Below are positions 1 through 7,878 of a DNA stretch of 64,000 nucleotides, one piece after another; within the stretch, counting starts at the first letter, position 1, and every line of letters starts with the position of its first letter. Under the pieces are notes generated by a model. The model did not search any database. It had not been told where the DNA came from and saw nothing but the letters and a program-made list of their open reading frames with translations. The stretch comes from CALLPQ01 sp039819545 (GTDB lineage: Bacteria; Pseudomonadota; Alphaproteobacteria; Caulobacterales; Parvularculaceae): the NCBI GenBank assembly GCA_039819545.1, contig JBCBRS010000010.1:61099-125098 (forward strand), read 5' to 3'. The position numbers were made by a program, and so were the translations under genes.

Positions 1-1449
1 GTTTCTAACGGTACGATCGACGCGTCGGCCATGGGTGGCGGCGCCAATTCAATTGCGGTTTCAGGCACAACGCTGGCCGTCGCCATTGAGGCCAACAATC
101 CGCAGGAGCCGGGTCTTGTTGCGCTTTACGATACAACCGCGCCCTTTGACCTGATCACCACGGTGACGGTTGGCGCACTGCCCGACATGCTTACCTTTAC
201 AACGGATGGCACCACCCTTCTCGTGGCCAATGAGGGTGAGCCCAATGATGCGTATACGGTAGACCCCGATGGCTCGGTCAGCATCATTGATGTGAGCATG
301 GCCATTGATGCGGTAACCGATACGATGATCACCGATGAAATGATTGTGTCGACCGCAACCTTTGAGCGATTTTCGTTCCCGGATGCCGACGGCAGTGTGC
401 CTGAAGATCAAGTTGCCTTGCCAGACGGTGTGCGGATTTTTGGCCCCGACGCGTCAATTGCTCAGGATCTGGAACCTGAATTTATTGCAGCGGTAGGGAC
501 CACGACCGCCTATGTGGCCCTGCAGGAAAACAATGCCATCGGCATTCTCGATATTCCGTCCGCCACCTTCACGAATATTGTGCCCTTAGGTGCAAAGGAC
601 CACAGCCTCGAAGGGAATGGTTTTGACGCCAGCGACCGCGACATGGCGATCGATAATGGCGACGTGATGGACGGCATCAATATCATGCAGCATCCAACGA
701 TGGGACTGTATCAACCCGATGCCATCGCCGTTTACTCCGTTAATGGGCAAATCTTTATTGCCACCGCCAATGAAGGCGACACGCGCGATTATGACGGTTT
801 CTCCGAAGAGGCGCGGGTTGATGATCTGACCCTCGATGCCACCGTGTTCCCCAACGCCGCAGAGCTGCAAATGGAACAAAACCTTGGGCGCCTGCAAACC
901 ACGACCGTCGACGGCGATACCGATGGTGACGGCGCTGTGGAGACGATCTTCAGCATTGGCGCCCGGTCGTTCTCCATTTTTGATACCGCGGGCAACCTTA
1001 TCTTTGACTCCGGTGACGATTTTGAGCGGATCACCGCCGAGCGGATCCCGGCAAATTTCAATAGCAATAATGACGAGAACGGATCATTTGACTCCCGCTC
1101 CGATAACAAAGGCCCCGAGCCCGAAGGCATCGCCCTATTACAAATCGACCAGCAGATCTTCGCCTTTATCGGGCTGGAACGTGTGGGTGGCATTATGATT
1201 TATGATGTGAGCAATCCGGCAGAGCCAATTTTCCAGGACTACATCAATACAAGGAACTTTGACGTGGACGCCGAAAACCCCGATGGGTCAACCAATAGCG
1301 CGGTGGCCGATTTGGGTGCGGAAGGCCTCGTGGCAATTCCTGCAGACAGCAGCCCTACGGGCACGCCGCTTCTTCTTGTGGCGAATGAAGTTTCCGGTAC
1401 CACCCGAATTTTCCAGGTGATGTTTGATACGATTGAGGTCACGCAATAG
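1..1449 (+). CDS. Choice-of-anchor I type secreted protein, 5' partial
   Basis: The frame is open to the first base of the window, so the N-terminus and any signal peptide lie outside; an internal ATG at 31 is not the true start. The visible 482 residues contain Asp/Gly-rich beta-propeller-like repeats, including the elements NEGEPN and ANEGDTRDYDGFSEEARV and a late KGPEPEGI segment. These are typical of the choice-of-anchor I / alkaline-phosphatase-like beta-propeller family, which is extracellular or surface attached. No anchor domain is visible at the C-terminus, which ends in DTIEVTQ. It is convergent with the pseudouridine synthase and they share a terminator. Family assignment is fairly secure; the substrate is unknown. 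Confidence 0.75.
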   Translation, partial: VSNGTIDASAMGGGANSIAVSGTTLAVAIEANNPQEPGLVALYDTTAPFDLITTVTVGALPDMLTFTTDGTTLLVANEGEPNDAYTVDPDGSVSIIDVSMAIDAVTDTMITDEMIVSTATFERFSFPDADGSVPEDQVALPDGVRIFGPDASIAQDLEPEFIAAVGTTTAYVALQENNAIGILDIPSATFTNIVPLGAKDHSLEGNGFDASDRDMAIDNGDVMDGINIMQHPTMGLYQPDAIAVYSVNGQIFIATANEGDTRDYDGFSEEARVDDLTLDATVFPNAAELQMEQNLGRLQTTTVDGDTDGDGAVETIFSIGARSFSIFDTAGNLIFDSGDDFERITAERIPANFNSNNDENGSFDSRSDNKGPEPEGIALLQIDQQIFAFIGLERVGGIMIYDVSNPAEPIFQDYINTRNFDVDAENPDGSTNSAVADLGAEGLVAIPADSSPTGTPLLLVANEVSGTTRIFQVMFDTIEVTQ

Positions 1450-1488
1450 GAACAAGACCGGCACTTACTGCTCTTCTTCCAATGGGAA

Positions 1489-1515
1489 AACGCACCTTGC
1501 GGGGTGCGTTTTTTT
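1489..1515 (+). terminator. Rho-independent terminator, possibly bidirectional
   Basis: An 8-bp perfect stem (AACGCACC / GGTGCGTT, 1489-1496 and 1503-1510) with a 6-nt loop runs into seven T residues ending at 1515. The left side is preceded by GGGAAAA, so it can also serve the convergent minus-strand gene, whose stop codon overlaps the T tract. Confidence 0.85.
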
Positions 1516-2266
1516 ATGAGGCAAGGGTGCCGTGGCCGCCTTCCTCCGGCAAATAACCCATACGCTCGTGCATACCCACCATCGGTGCCGGCGGTTCGGC
1601 CAGGACCACAATGGGTAATTTTTTTGGGTAAAGCGGCACAATAAGACGCCGGGCATGGAGCATTAAAGGCTGCGCCCGGTCAGTTTTGACAAGGTCCCCA
1701 TATTTGGGATCACCGAGGATGGGCACGCCAATGCTCGCCAGATGCACCCGTAATTGATGCGTACGCCCCGTTTTCGGTTTGCATTCGATCAGCGATAATC
1801 CGTGTGCGGTTCCCAGGGTGCGGTAGGTTGTTACCGCCGATTTCGCCGTGGGATAGGCCGGGGCCTCATCCTGCGTCAGGGCAATGATCGACCACCCAGC
1901 TTTGCTTGTCCGCTTTACGAGCGGGCGATCAATGGTGCCATTGGGTTTTTCCGGACGCCCCCGACAAATTGCCCAATAGGTTTTTTCAATACGCCCTTCC
2001 TGAAACAGTTTTCCCAGACGACGCAGCGCCTTGGGATGACGCCCGAGGATAAGACAGCCAGAGGTATCCCGGTCGAGCCGATGGGCAAGCGCCGGCGGGT
2101 GGGGCAAACCAAACCGCAAACCGTCAAAATAATGTTCGAGCACCGACTGATCAGGCTTTGTTCCCGGTTTGGTATGAACAGCATAGCCTGCTGGTTTATC
2201 GAGAACCAGAATAAGGCCATCTCGATATAAGACCCGCTCGATCAGAAAGTCAGCGCGAACAGTCAT
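1514..2266 (-). CDS. RluA-family RNA pseudouridine synthase
   Basis: Converts specific uridines of rRNA or tRNA to pseudouridine. The diagnostic HRLDRDTSG motif carries the catalytic Asp (about residue 65 from this start), followed by the KTYWAICRG and GRTHQLRVHLA segments of the RluA family. The family's N-terminal S4 domain is absent, which matches the short RluA/YlyB-like forms. The ATG at 2266 was chosen because an upstream GTG at 2303 adds 13 residues with no family resemblance and would overlap the next region; an AGGA sits almost against the ATG, so the ribosome site is poor. Exact target site cannot be told from sequence. Confidence 0.88.
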   Translation of the reverse strand: MTVRADFLIERVLYRDGLILVLDKPAGYAVHTKPGTKPDQSVLEHYFDGLRFGLPHPPALAHRLDRDTSGCLILGRHPKALRRLGKLFQEGRIEKTYWAICRGRPEKPNGTIDRPLVKRTSKAGWSIIALTQDEAPAYPTAKSAVTTYRTLGTAHGLSLIECKPKTGRTHQLRVHLASIGVPILGDPKYGDLVKTDRAQPLMLHARRLIVPLYPKKLPIVVLAEPPAPMVGMHERMGYLPEEGGHGTLAS

Positions 2267-2389
2267 TCCTATGCGACTACCATGAGTAGCAATCCTGAGA
2301 GTCACCCTCAGGCCTTGTTAAAAAGTTCATTTTGTCAGGCATTAAACAATCGTATAAACGGTGGCAAAAAAGCATATGAGGTCAAAGTG

Positions 2390-2974
2390 ATGAAAAATCT
2401 CCTTATCTCGGTAATTCTAACGGGCGTTTTCGCTGTTACCCCGGTGCGCGCTGGCGACATCAGCGCTTTTGGCGGGGTGACCCTTGACGATGAAAATTTT
2501 ACGTCACTGGCCCTGAGCATTGGGTTTGATGTTCCTAAAACGCTCGGGCTTTTTTCTCCCAGTGAACTGCGAGCGGATATCGGCTATCTTTTTAACGAGC
2601 AGAGCACCCCGCTCAATTTTATTGACGGGGGTGAGAATACCATTCTTGAAACTGATTTTGGTATCTTTACGGCGCATGCGGGGCCAGCCTGGCGGCTTGA
2701 TGCGTTCAACCGCGCCTCTGTTTTCGCGGGCATTCAGCTTGGCATTGCTGTCATTGACAGCGATAGCCAGTTCGTTGGTCCGATACCACCGGCAGTGGAC
2801 GTCGCCTCAGAGCTGACCGACACGCGGTTTAGCTTTCAGGTACCGGTGGGATTTGAATATTCCTTCACACGGCGCGTCGGCGTTACCACGCGCTACCGGC
2901 TCTTGGGGATTTCGGGGTTTGGCGGTGACGATCTTTCCCACATCGTTGAAGGCGGGATCATCATCAAGTTCTAA
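2390..2974 (+). CDS. Small outer-membrane beta-barrel protein
   Basis: A 194-residue exported protein. The ATG at 2390 is preceded by GAGG (2378-2381) at 8-nt spacing and begins a clear signal peptide (MKNLLISVILTGVFAVTPVRA); the longer upstream frame from 2282 is not needed. The mature part alternates polar and hydrophobic residues with Gly and aromatic girdle residues and ends in a strand closing with ...EGGIIIKF, a C-terminal Phe as expected for Bam-dependent barrels. It resembles the OmpA/OmpX-like beta-barrel type. No specific function can be assigned. Confidence 0.7.
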   Translation: MKNLLISVILTGVFAVTPVRAGDISAFGGVTLDDENFTSLALSIGFDVPKTLGLFSPSELRADIGYLFNEQSTPLNFIDGGENTILETDFGIFTAHAGPAWRLDAFNRASVFAGIQLGIAVIDSDSQFVGPIPPAVDVASELTDTRFSFQVPVGFEYSFTRRVGVTTRYRLLGISGFGGDDLSHIVEGGIIIKF

Positions 2975-2984
2975 AAGCCTGGCC

Positions 2985-4148
2985 CTAACCGAGGGACTTC
3001 TCATTCCCGAAAATGCGCATGGTCATCAGGAGAAAGACAACGGCGAGACCGAGCGTTGTGACGATGCCCCCTAAAAACTGCGCCGTTGGGGCAACCCCTT
3101 CCAGCAACAATTCACGCATGACGAATGTCTGGTTAAAGATCGGCACGAAACTGATGAGGCCGTCATATTCCACATCAGTGAAAATTGGCACAAAGGTGAC
3201 CGCAAAAGGTAGAAGCGCTGTCCACGGAAGATATGTCATCGCTTCGCGGTAGGTCTTTGCATTGGCCGCAAGGAAAACCTGAGCGCTGGCGGCAAACATG
3301 GCAAGTGCCGACAGGGATACCGCGCCGAGGGCCAGCGTTTTGAAATCCAGATAGAAGGTTGCGCCTGCCGCCGCGAGGGGAGCCTTTGAAATCACAAACC
3401 CGCCAAAGATAAAGGCGATTGAGCAAAACAACCCGCCCAAGGAGGCGAGGGTCAGCCACTTACCCAGCACAAGGGCAGGCCGGGTAACAGGTTGCGACAA
3501 GAGCGGTTGCAAGGTCTGACGCTCTTTCTCCCCAGCAATCTGATCTGCCGTTGCCGCGATGGTCCCCATGAAAGCCGTGGCAATGAACGCATACAGAATA
3601 AACCCGGCAAGAAAATTACTGGCCCGTCCCGCTGTCGTCAGATCATACTCCTCGATATCAAAAGCCTCTACCCGCGCCGGCGAAACGCCCCGCGCCACAA
3701 GCCGCGCAGTCTTTATCTGCTCATTGTAGGCATTGAGTAGAAATCGGAGTTGGCTCGCGTTCCCCGATGCTTTTTGGTCTTTTTGATTGATATACAGACT
3801 GATATCAGCGGTGAGTGATTGCTCGTAAAGGTCCGCCAGGTCATCTGCCAGATGAACAATGACTTTGTTTGCTTTACTGTCTGCGCGTGCCGTCTCCAGC
3901 GTATCGTAGCGATCAAAATCAATGCCCTGTTGATCAAGGAACGCCACAAGGTTCGGCGCCTGTTCCGCATTGACGATGGCGGCCTTAATATCAACATCGC
4001 GCTCGGCCTGCTTCGAAATCATATCGATCAGAAAGAAAATATAGATCGGAAAACCGAAGGCCATGAACAACAAGGTAATCATGGAGCGACGATCACGGCT
4101 GATCTCCAGCCATTCCTTACGAAAAACGTTTAAGACTTGCCCAACCAT
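2985..4148 (-). CDS. ABC-2 type exporter permease, NatB-like
   Basis: A 387-residue membrane subunit. It has one N-terminal helix (about residues 22-41), a soluble periplasmic domain (about 45-170) and five or six C-terminal helices, the ABC2_membrane_3 arrangement of NatB. The conserved AGEKERQTLQPLLSQPVTR segment, the coupling helix of this family, is present around residue 205-225. The gene lies 10 nt downstream of its ATPase partner on the same strand, so they form a two-gene operon. NatAB proteins export Na+ in Bacillus; substrate here is unproven and a drug or lipid substrate is equally possible. Confidence 0.85.
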   Translation of the reverse strand: MVGQVLNVFRKEWLEISRDRRSMITLLFMAFGFPIYIFFLIDMISKQAERDVDIKAAIVNAEQAPNLVAFLDQQGIDFDRYDTLETARADSKANKVIVHLADDLADLYEQSLTADISLYINQKDQKASGNASQLRFLLNAYNEQIKTARLVARGVSPARVEAFDIEEYDLTTAGRASNFLAGFILYAFIATAFMGTIAATADQIAGEKERQTLQPLLSQPVTRPALVLGKWLTLASLGGLFCSIAFIFGGFVISKAPLAAAGATFYLDFKTLALGAVSLSALAMFAASAQVFLAANAKTYREAMTYLPWTALLPFAVTFVPIFTDVEYDGLISFVPIFNQTFVMRELLLEGVAPTAQFLGGIVTTLGLAVVFLLMTMRIFGNEKSLG

Positions 4149-4158
4149 AATCGGACCC

Positions 4159-4872
4159 CTACTGAATTAAGGAAACAAAAGCATCTTCAAGAGACGCCTG
4201 ACCTGTGGTGGCAACAAGCTCGTCAGGTGTTGCGTCAGCGACAACGCGGCCCTGATTGATCACCACAACACGGTCGGAAAGATCGTGAACCTCTGCCATC
4301 ACATGGCTGGTCAGCAAAATGCAGTGACCGGCATCACGGCGATCCTGCAGGATTTTCCTCAGGAGGCGGATATTCATCACGTCTAGACCGCGGGTCGGCT
4401 CATCCATCATCAGATTTTGCGGGTTATGGACCAGCGTCCGCGCTAGGGCGACCTTCATGCGTTGACCTTGCGAAAACCCGGTGGTGCGCCGGTCGATGAT
4501 ATCTTCCATCCCCAGGAGCGGTACCAACTCATCAAGCGCCTCACGCAGACGGCGCCCACTAAGTCCGTGAAAACCTGCGAAGTAGCGAATTTCCTCGCGC
4601 GCAGTCAGGCGGGGATAAAGCCCGAACTGGTCGGGAAAAATACCGAGACGTTTGCGCGCCGCTATTTTATCCTTCGCCACGTGAATGCTATCGACCCGCG
4701 CTTCACCGCCATCCACCTCGATCAAGCCGGCAATGGCCCGCATGGTGGTGGATTTGCCGGACCCATTGGCCCCCAATATGGTCGTGATCTGACCGTCACC
4801 GGCGGTGAAGGTGGCGTCACTTACCGCCTGCACCTTTCCGAAGGCTTTTTGAACTGCGTTGACTTCAATCAT
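4159..4872 (-). CDS. ABC transporter ATP-binding protein, NatA-like
   Basis: A 237-residue nucleotide-binding subunit. Walker A is GANGSGKST (about residues 34-42), the signature is FSQGQRMKVALAR, Walker B is LMMDEPTRGLD, and the switch His follows in LLTSHVM. It is of the short ABC-2 type partner class and precedes the permease gene by 10 nt. It powers export by the neighbouring NatB-like permease at the inner membrane. Confidence 0.92.
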   Translation of the reverse strand: MIEVNAVQKAFGKVQAVSDATFTAGDGQITTILGANGSGKSTTMRAIAGLIEVDGGEARVDSIHVAKDKIAARKRLGIFPDQFGLYPRLTAREEIRYFAGFHGLSGRRLREALDELVPLLGMEDIIDRRTTGFSQGQRMKVALARTLVHNPQNLMMDEPTRGLDVMNIRLLRKILQDRRDAGHCILLTSHVMAEVHDLSDRVVVINQGRVVADATPDELVATTGQASLEDAFVSLIQ

Positions 4873-4938
4873 GGATATTCCTTCGCGGGTGGCGACCGGG
4901 TCTAAGGCGCTTGGCCGGCGCTAGACAGATAATCGTGA

Positions 4939-6402
4939 TTATGGCTTTGGTCCGAAGCGACCAGATAGAAAAGCCGGTGCCTTTACATCATTCAGGCATT
5001 CCGTATCGAGAGCATCTGGATCAATATCATCAAGAAAGTTGGCGACGACCTTGTTTGCGCAGCCATAGGCAACCACGCTGTGGCCCGCGTACGGCACGAC
5101 AATCGAGACAGCGTTAGAAAGATGGTCGGCGGCTGCTTGCGCCATCGAAGGCGGGGTAATGGGGTCGAGACCGCCGGACAATAACAAGGTGGGTGTATCA
5201 ACGGAAACCGGCGCATTGAAATCTGCGGGAACTGCCCCGCGAGGCCAAATCGCACAAGCCTGTTTCCAAAACGCCTGATAACCGCTGGGAAAGAGCGATG
5301 TTGACTGGGGCTCGTTATCGCCAGCCAACAGTGGCACTTCCTCCGCACACTGAACGGATAAGAGAAGACCCATGGAAATTCCTTCCCCTAGAGTCCGATT
5401 ACCGAAATCCGCTAAAGCCATCCACGGCGCAAAGTCTCCCTTGCTTGCTTGCGCCACGATATAGGGGATCAGGCGCGCACTGGGCGGTGCATAAAGAGAG
5501 CCGCGAAAACCAAGAAGAAAGAGCTCACGCGTAAGTTCTAGTTGCAGGTCGTCAGCCTCAGGAATGGTAATGCTCACCGGCGCGTTATCGAGCGATTGCA
5601 GAAGCGCGGCAAAATCCGCCCCTAACGAAGGAAACGCAGCGCGGCAATCGGGGTCATCGGCGCAAGCGGCCAGCGTCTTTTCAAGGACGTCACTGGCAAA
5701 TTGCGCTTCGTCTCGAAATATTGGCACATGAGGCGGCGCCACGCTATCGAGTACCATGGCGCGCACGCGGCCCTCATAAGCCTTTGCATAGAGAAGCGCG
5801 GCACGGGTCCCGTAGGAGATGCCCATTAGTGAAATCTGCTCATGACCGAGGGCAGCGCGCACAGCCTCCAGGTCCTGAATAAAGGCATCGGATGTGTAGT
5901 GTGCCGCATCGTGACTGTCGGGGCTGAGACAGGCGCGCGCAATCTCGTCACCCTCCGCGAGCGGATTATCTGAAATCTCGCAGACGAAAGGATTTGATTT
6001 GCCCGTGCCCCGCTGGTCCACAAGAACCAAATCCCGCCCGCGTCGTGCCCGGCGCAAGACCAGATCATAGAGCTCACCCCCTTGCGTCGCCGCTTGGCCC
6101 GGACCGCCAGCAAGAAAGTAAAGAGGTTCCTTTGTCGGTTGACCGCCGCTTGGCGGCAGGATCACCACATTGAGGTCAATCGATCGCCCGGCGGGCTCAG
6201 CGCGATTTTCCGGTACAGCGAGGGTCCCGCATTGGGCGAGGTCTTCAACGCCTTTGATGTGACAAGGGCTTAGAGTTATCGGCCCGCCTTCACGCTGGGC
6301 GGTCGCATTCCCCATACCGACTACCATCGCGGCGATAATCGCGATGAACGAAAACCACCGCACACTGACTATATGCGACTTATGATCTTGTTTGCTGCCC
6401 AT
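4939..6402 (-). CDS. Secreted alpha/beta hydrolase with TAP-like C-terminal domain
   Basis: A hydrolase of the proline iminopeptidase / tripeptidyl aminopeptidase (TAP) group. It has the nucleophile elbow GISYG, a late acid in SGGLDPITPP and His in AGHSVVAYG, with a TAP C-terminal cap that contains them. A hydrophobic segment followed by NATAQ indicates export. Two starts compete: ATG at 6423, which overlaps the stop of the XRE gene (ATGGGTGA), and ATG at 6402, which has GAGAGGG 8 nt upstream. The latter was chosen. Either way the gene is coupled to the regulator, so the XRE protein probably controls it. Peptide or ester substrate is not determinable. Confidence 0.85.
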   Translation of the reverse strand: MGSKQDHKSHIVSVRWFSFIAIIAAMVVGMGNATAQREGGPITLSPCHIKGVEDLAQCGTLAVPENRAEPAGRSIDLNVVILPPSGGQPTKEPLYFLAGGPGQAATQGGELYDLVLRRARRGRDLVLVDQRGTGKSNPFVCEISDNPLAEGDEIARACLSPDSHDAAHYTSDAFIQDLEAVRAALGHEQISLMGISYGTRAALLYAKAYEGRVRAMVLDSVAPPHVPIFRDEAQFASDVLEKTLAACADDPDCRAAFPSLGADFAALLQSLDNAPVSITIPEADDLQLELTRELFLLGFRGSLYAPPSARLIPYIVAQASKGDFAPWMALADFGNRTLGEGISMGLLLSVQCAEEVPLLAGDNEPQSTSLFPSGYQAFWKQACAIWPRGAVPADFNAPVSVDTPTLLLSGGLDPITPPSMAQAAADHLSNAVSIVVPYAGHSVVAYGCANKVVANFLDDIDPDALDTECLNDVKAPAFLSGRFGPKP

Positions 6403-6415
6403 ACCCGTTACCCTC

Positions 6416-6625
6416 TCACCCATTAGACACCTCATCGGCGTCCGTAAAAATGTCTTCAATCTTCATACCAAACAGCCGCGCGATCTTGAAAGCGAGCGGC
6501 AAGGACGGATCATACTTTCCCGTTTCAATGGCGTTGATACTTTGACGGGAGATAGCGAGCCGGCGGGCCAGTTCGGCCTGAGACCATCGACGCTCCGCCC
6601 GTAATACTCTGAGCTTATTGTCCAT
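6416..6625 (-). CDS. Small XRE-family transcriptional regulator
   Basis: A 69-residue protein that is almost entirely a helix-turn-helix domain: LRAERRWSQAELARRL, then the recognition helix region SRQSINAIETGKYDPSLPLA. This length and pattern match the YozG-like XRE subgroup, often paired with a small multi-pass membrane protein, as here. The ATG at 6625 lies 4 nt beyond the stop of the upstream membrane-protein gene, and its own stop overlaps a possible start of the hydrolase gene, so the three genes form an operon. Probable autoregulator acting on the site at 7093-7133. Confidence 0.9.
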   Translation of the reverse strand: MDNKLRVLRAERRWSQAELARRLAISRQSINAIETGKYDPSLPLAFKIARLFGMKIEDIFTDADEVSNG

Positions 6626-6629
6626 GGCC

Positions 6630-7037
6630 TTAACGCATCCGAAGCCACCAGCCCCCCCACACAAACGCATAGATCACGGTCTGCAGGATCAAGATCGTAT
6701 ACGCACCGTTGGTAAACGCTTCGGAAGGGTCAGCGCCAAGAGTACCCGCATCGGCAAGGGACTGGATAAAATTCAGGCCTGACCTGTCCAGGAGCCACAC
6801 CGAGATCACTAGCGCTACACCAATGCTGGAGCCCCAATACCAGGAAAACTTATGCGCTTCGCGGGCTGTCTCGTCCAAGACGCGCCAGTAAGCGACAGAG
6901 CCGACGATCAGAAATACCAGAAACGCAGGCGCCGCCCAGGACGGAAAAAGCATAGGCCAATCACCGACAAAGCCAAAATAGAGGCCAACCGAAAAACAGA
7001 CGATCAAAAATGCCGTTTTTAATCTGTTTGCACGCAT
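6630..7037 (-). CDS. Four-helix membrane protein paired with XRE regulator
   Basis: A 135-residue integral membrane protein with four predicted helices (roughly residues 8-25, 32-50, 68-86 and 112-130) and no catalytic motif. The ATG at 7037 has GGAGGGA four bases upstream; the frame stays open to 7193, but that upstream part is unconvincing and contains the operator-like region. It is the first gene of a membrane protein / XRE / hydrolase operon. Such membrane-protein and XRE pairs are common in bacteria and archaea, and the membrane partner is thought to modulate the regulator, but its mechanism is not known. Confidence 0.7.
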   Translation of the reverse strand: MRANRLKTAFLIVCFSVGLYFGFVGDWPMLFPSWAAPAFLVFLIVGSVAYWRVLDETAREAHKFSWYWGSSIGVALVISVWLLDRSGLNFIQSLADAGTLGADPSEAFTNGAYTILILQTVIYAFVWGGWWLRMR

Positions 7038-7092
7038 CGTTCCCTCCAGCCTTTGCCCCCTACGTTTGAGGAAGATGGTTATACACCTAAAA

Positions 7093-7133
7093 TTGTCAAG
7101 GGTCCTTTCCAAAATAAAAAGGGTTCTTGACGC
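7093..7133 (-). promoter_or_regulatory. Candidate operator of the XRE/membrane-protein operon
   Basis: The 20-bp block 7093-7112 is a gapped palindrome of form TTG-N2-AAGG-N2-CCTT-N2-CAA. A second, weaker copy in inverted arrangement follows at about 7117-7133 (AAAGGG...CTTGAC), so GTCAAG (7095-7100) and CTTGAC (7126-7131) frame the pair. The minus-strand hexamer TTGACA (7094-7099) overlaps the first site, as expected for a repressor covering a -35 element, though no convincing -10 was found at 17 nt. It lies 56 nt upstream of the operon start. Confidence 0.55.
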
Positions 7134-7258
7134 CGTTGGCGCCTTTTCCGCCCCGTCTCGTACCTTGCGGACGCGCTGATCACGAAATCTCACGCACTTG
7201 CAACTGGATTTTGGGCCGGGGCTGTGTTTCCTATGGACCTGCTTGAGGGAGCTTTAAA

Positions 7259-7732
7259 ATGACCGTTACATCTGACTGTTTTTTTCTGACAAGACGCGCC
7301 ATTGTCTTTGGGATTATCGCTGTTGGTCTTTTTGCCGGGCTGACCGGCGCCGCCCATGCGCAGGATATCTTTATGAAGCGCAGCTGGTCCCATGCGGTGG
7401 GCGGGTATGATGTTGTGGCCTATCATACACAGGGCGCAGCGGTGCCTGGCGATGATGCCCACACCATGACGCTTTACGGGGTGAGTTGGCGGTTTTCCAG
7501 CGCGGAAAACATGGCCGCCTTCGCGGCGAGCCCTGATGCCTACCGTCCACAATATGGTGGGTATTGCGCGTGGGCCATGGCCAAGGGCAAACGCGCAGCG
7601 GGTGACCCCGAAGTGTGGCATATTCATAATGGCAAGCTTTATCTCAATGTGAGCCGCGGCATTAAACGCAAATGGCTGCGCGAGATTGATGATTTCATCA
7701 CCAAAGCCGACGCCGCGTGGGCAGCTCTTTAA
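7259..7732 (+). CDS. Exported YHS-domain protein
   Basis: A 157-residue protein with a hydrophobic signal segment ending AAHAQ. The YHS core follows: GGYDVVAYHTQGAAV, then WRFSSAENMAAFAASPDAYRPQYGGYCAWAM, with a Cys and aromatic residues at the usual positions. YHS domains are small folds often associated with copper or other metal handling; this form with a short C-terminal helix (about residues 118-157) is common in marine alphaproteobacteria. The gene is divergent from the XRE operon across 221 nt. Metal specificity is not shown. Confidence 0.8.
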   Translation: MTVTSDCFFLTRRAIVFGIIAVGLFAGLTGAAHAQDIFMKRSWSHAVGGYDVVAYHTQGAAVPGDDAHTMTLYGVSWRFSSAENMAAFAASPDAYRPQYGGYCAWAMAKGKRAAGDPEVWHIHNGKLYLNVSRGIKRKWLREIDDFITKADAAWAAL

Positions 7733-7878
7733 GGGCCAAAGCCAGCTGTGGGGCGGCTGTCGTCTTGTAAATCTATTGAAAAATCGCCATGTTTTTATTG
7801 TGGCGGGATGACTGATGCGTGATCAGTGCGGCGGCCGAGAGCCTCCATTCTCGCCTGAACCAAAGGGGCAGGTCGACC

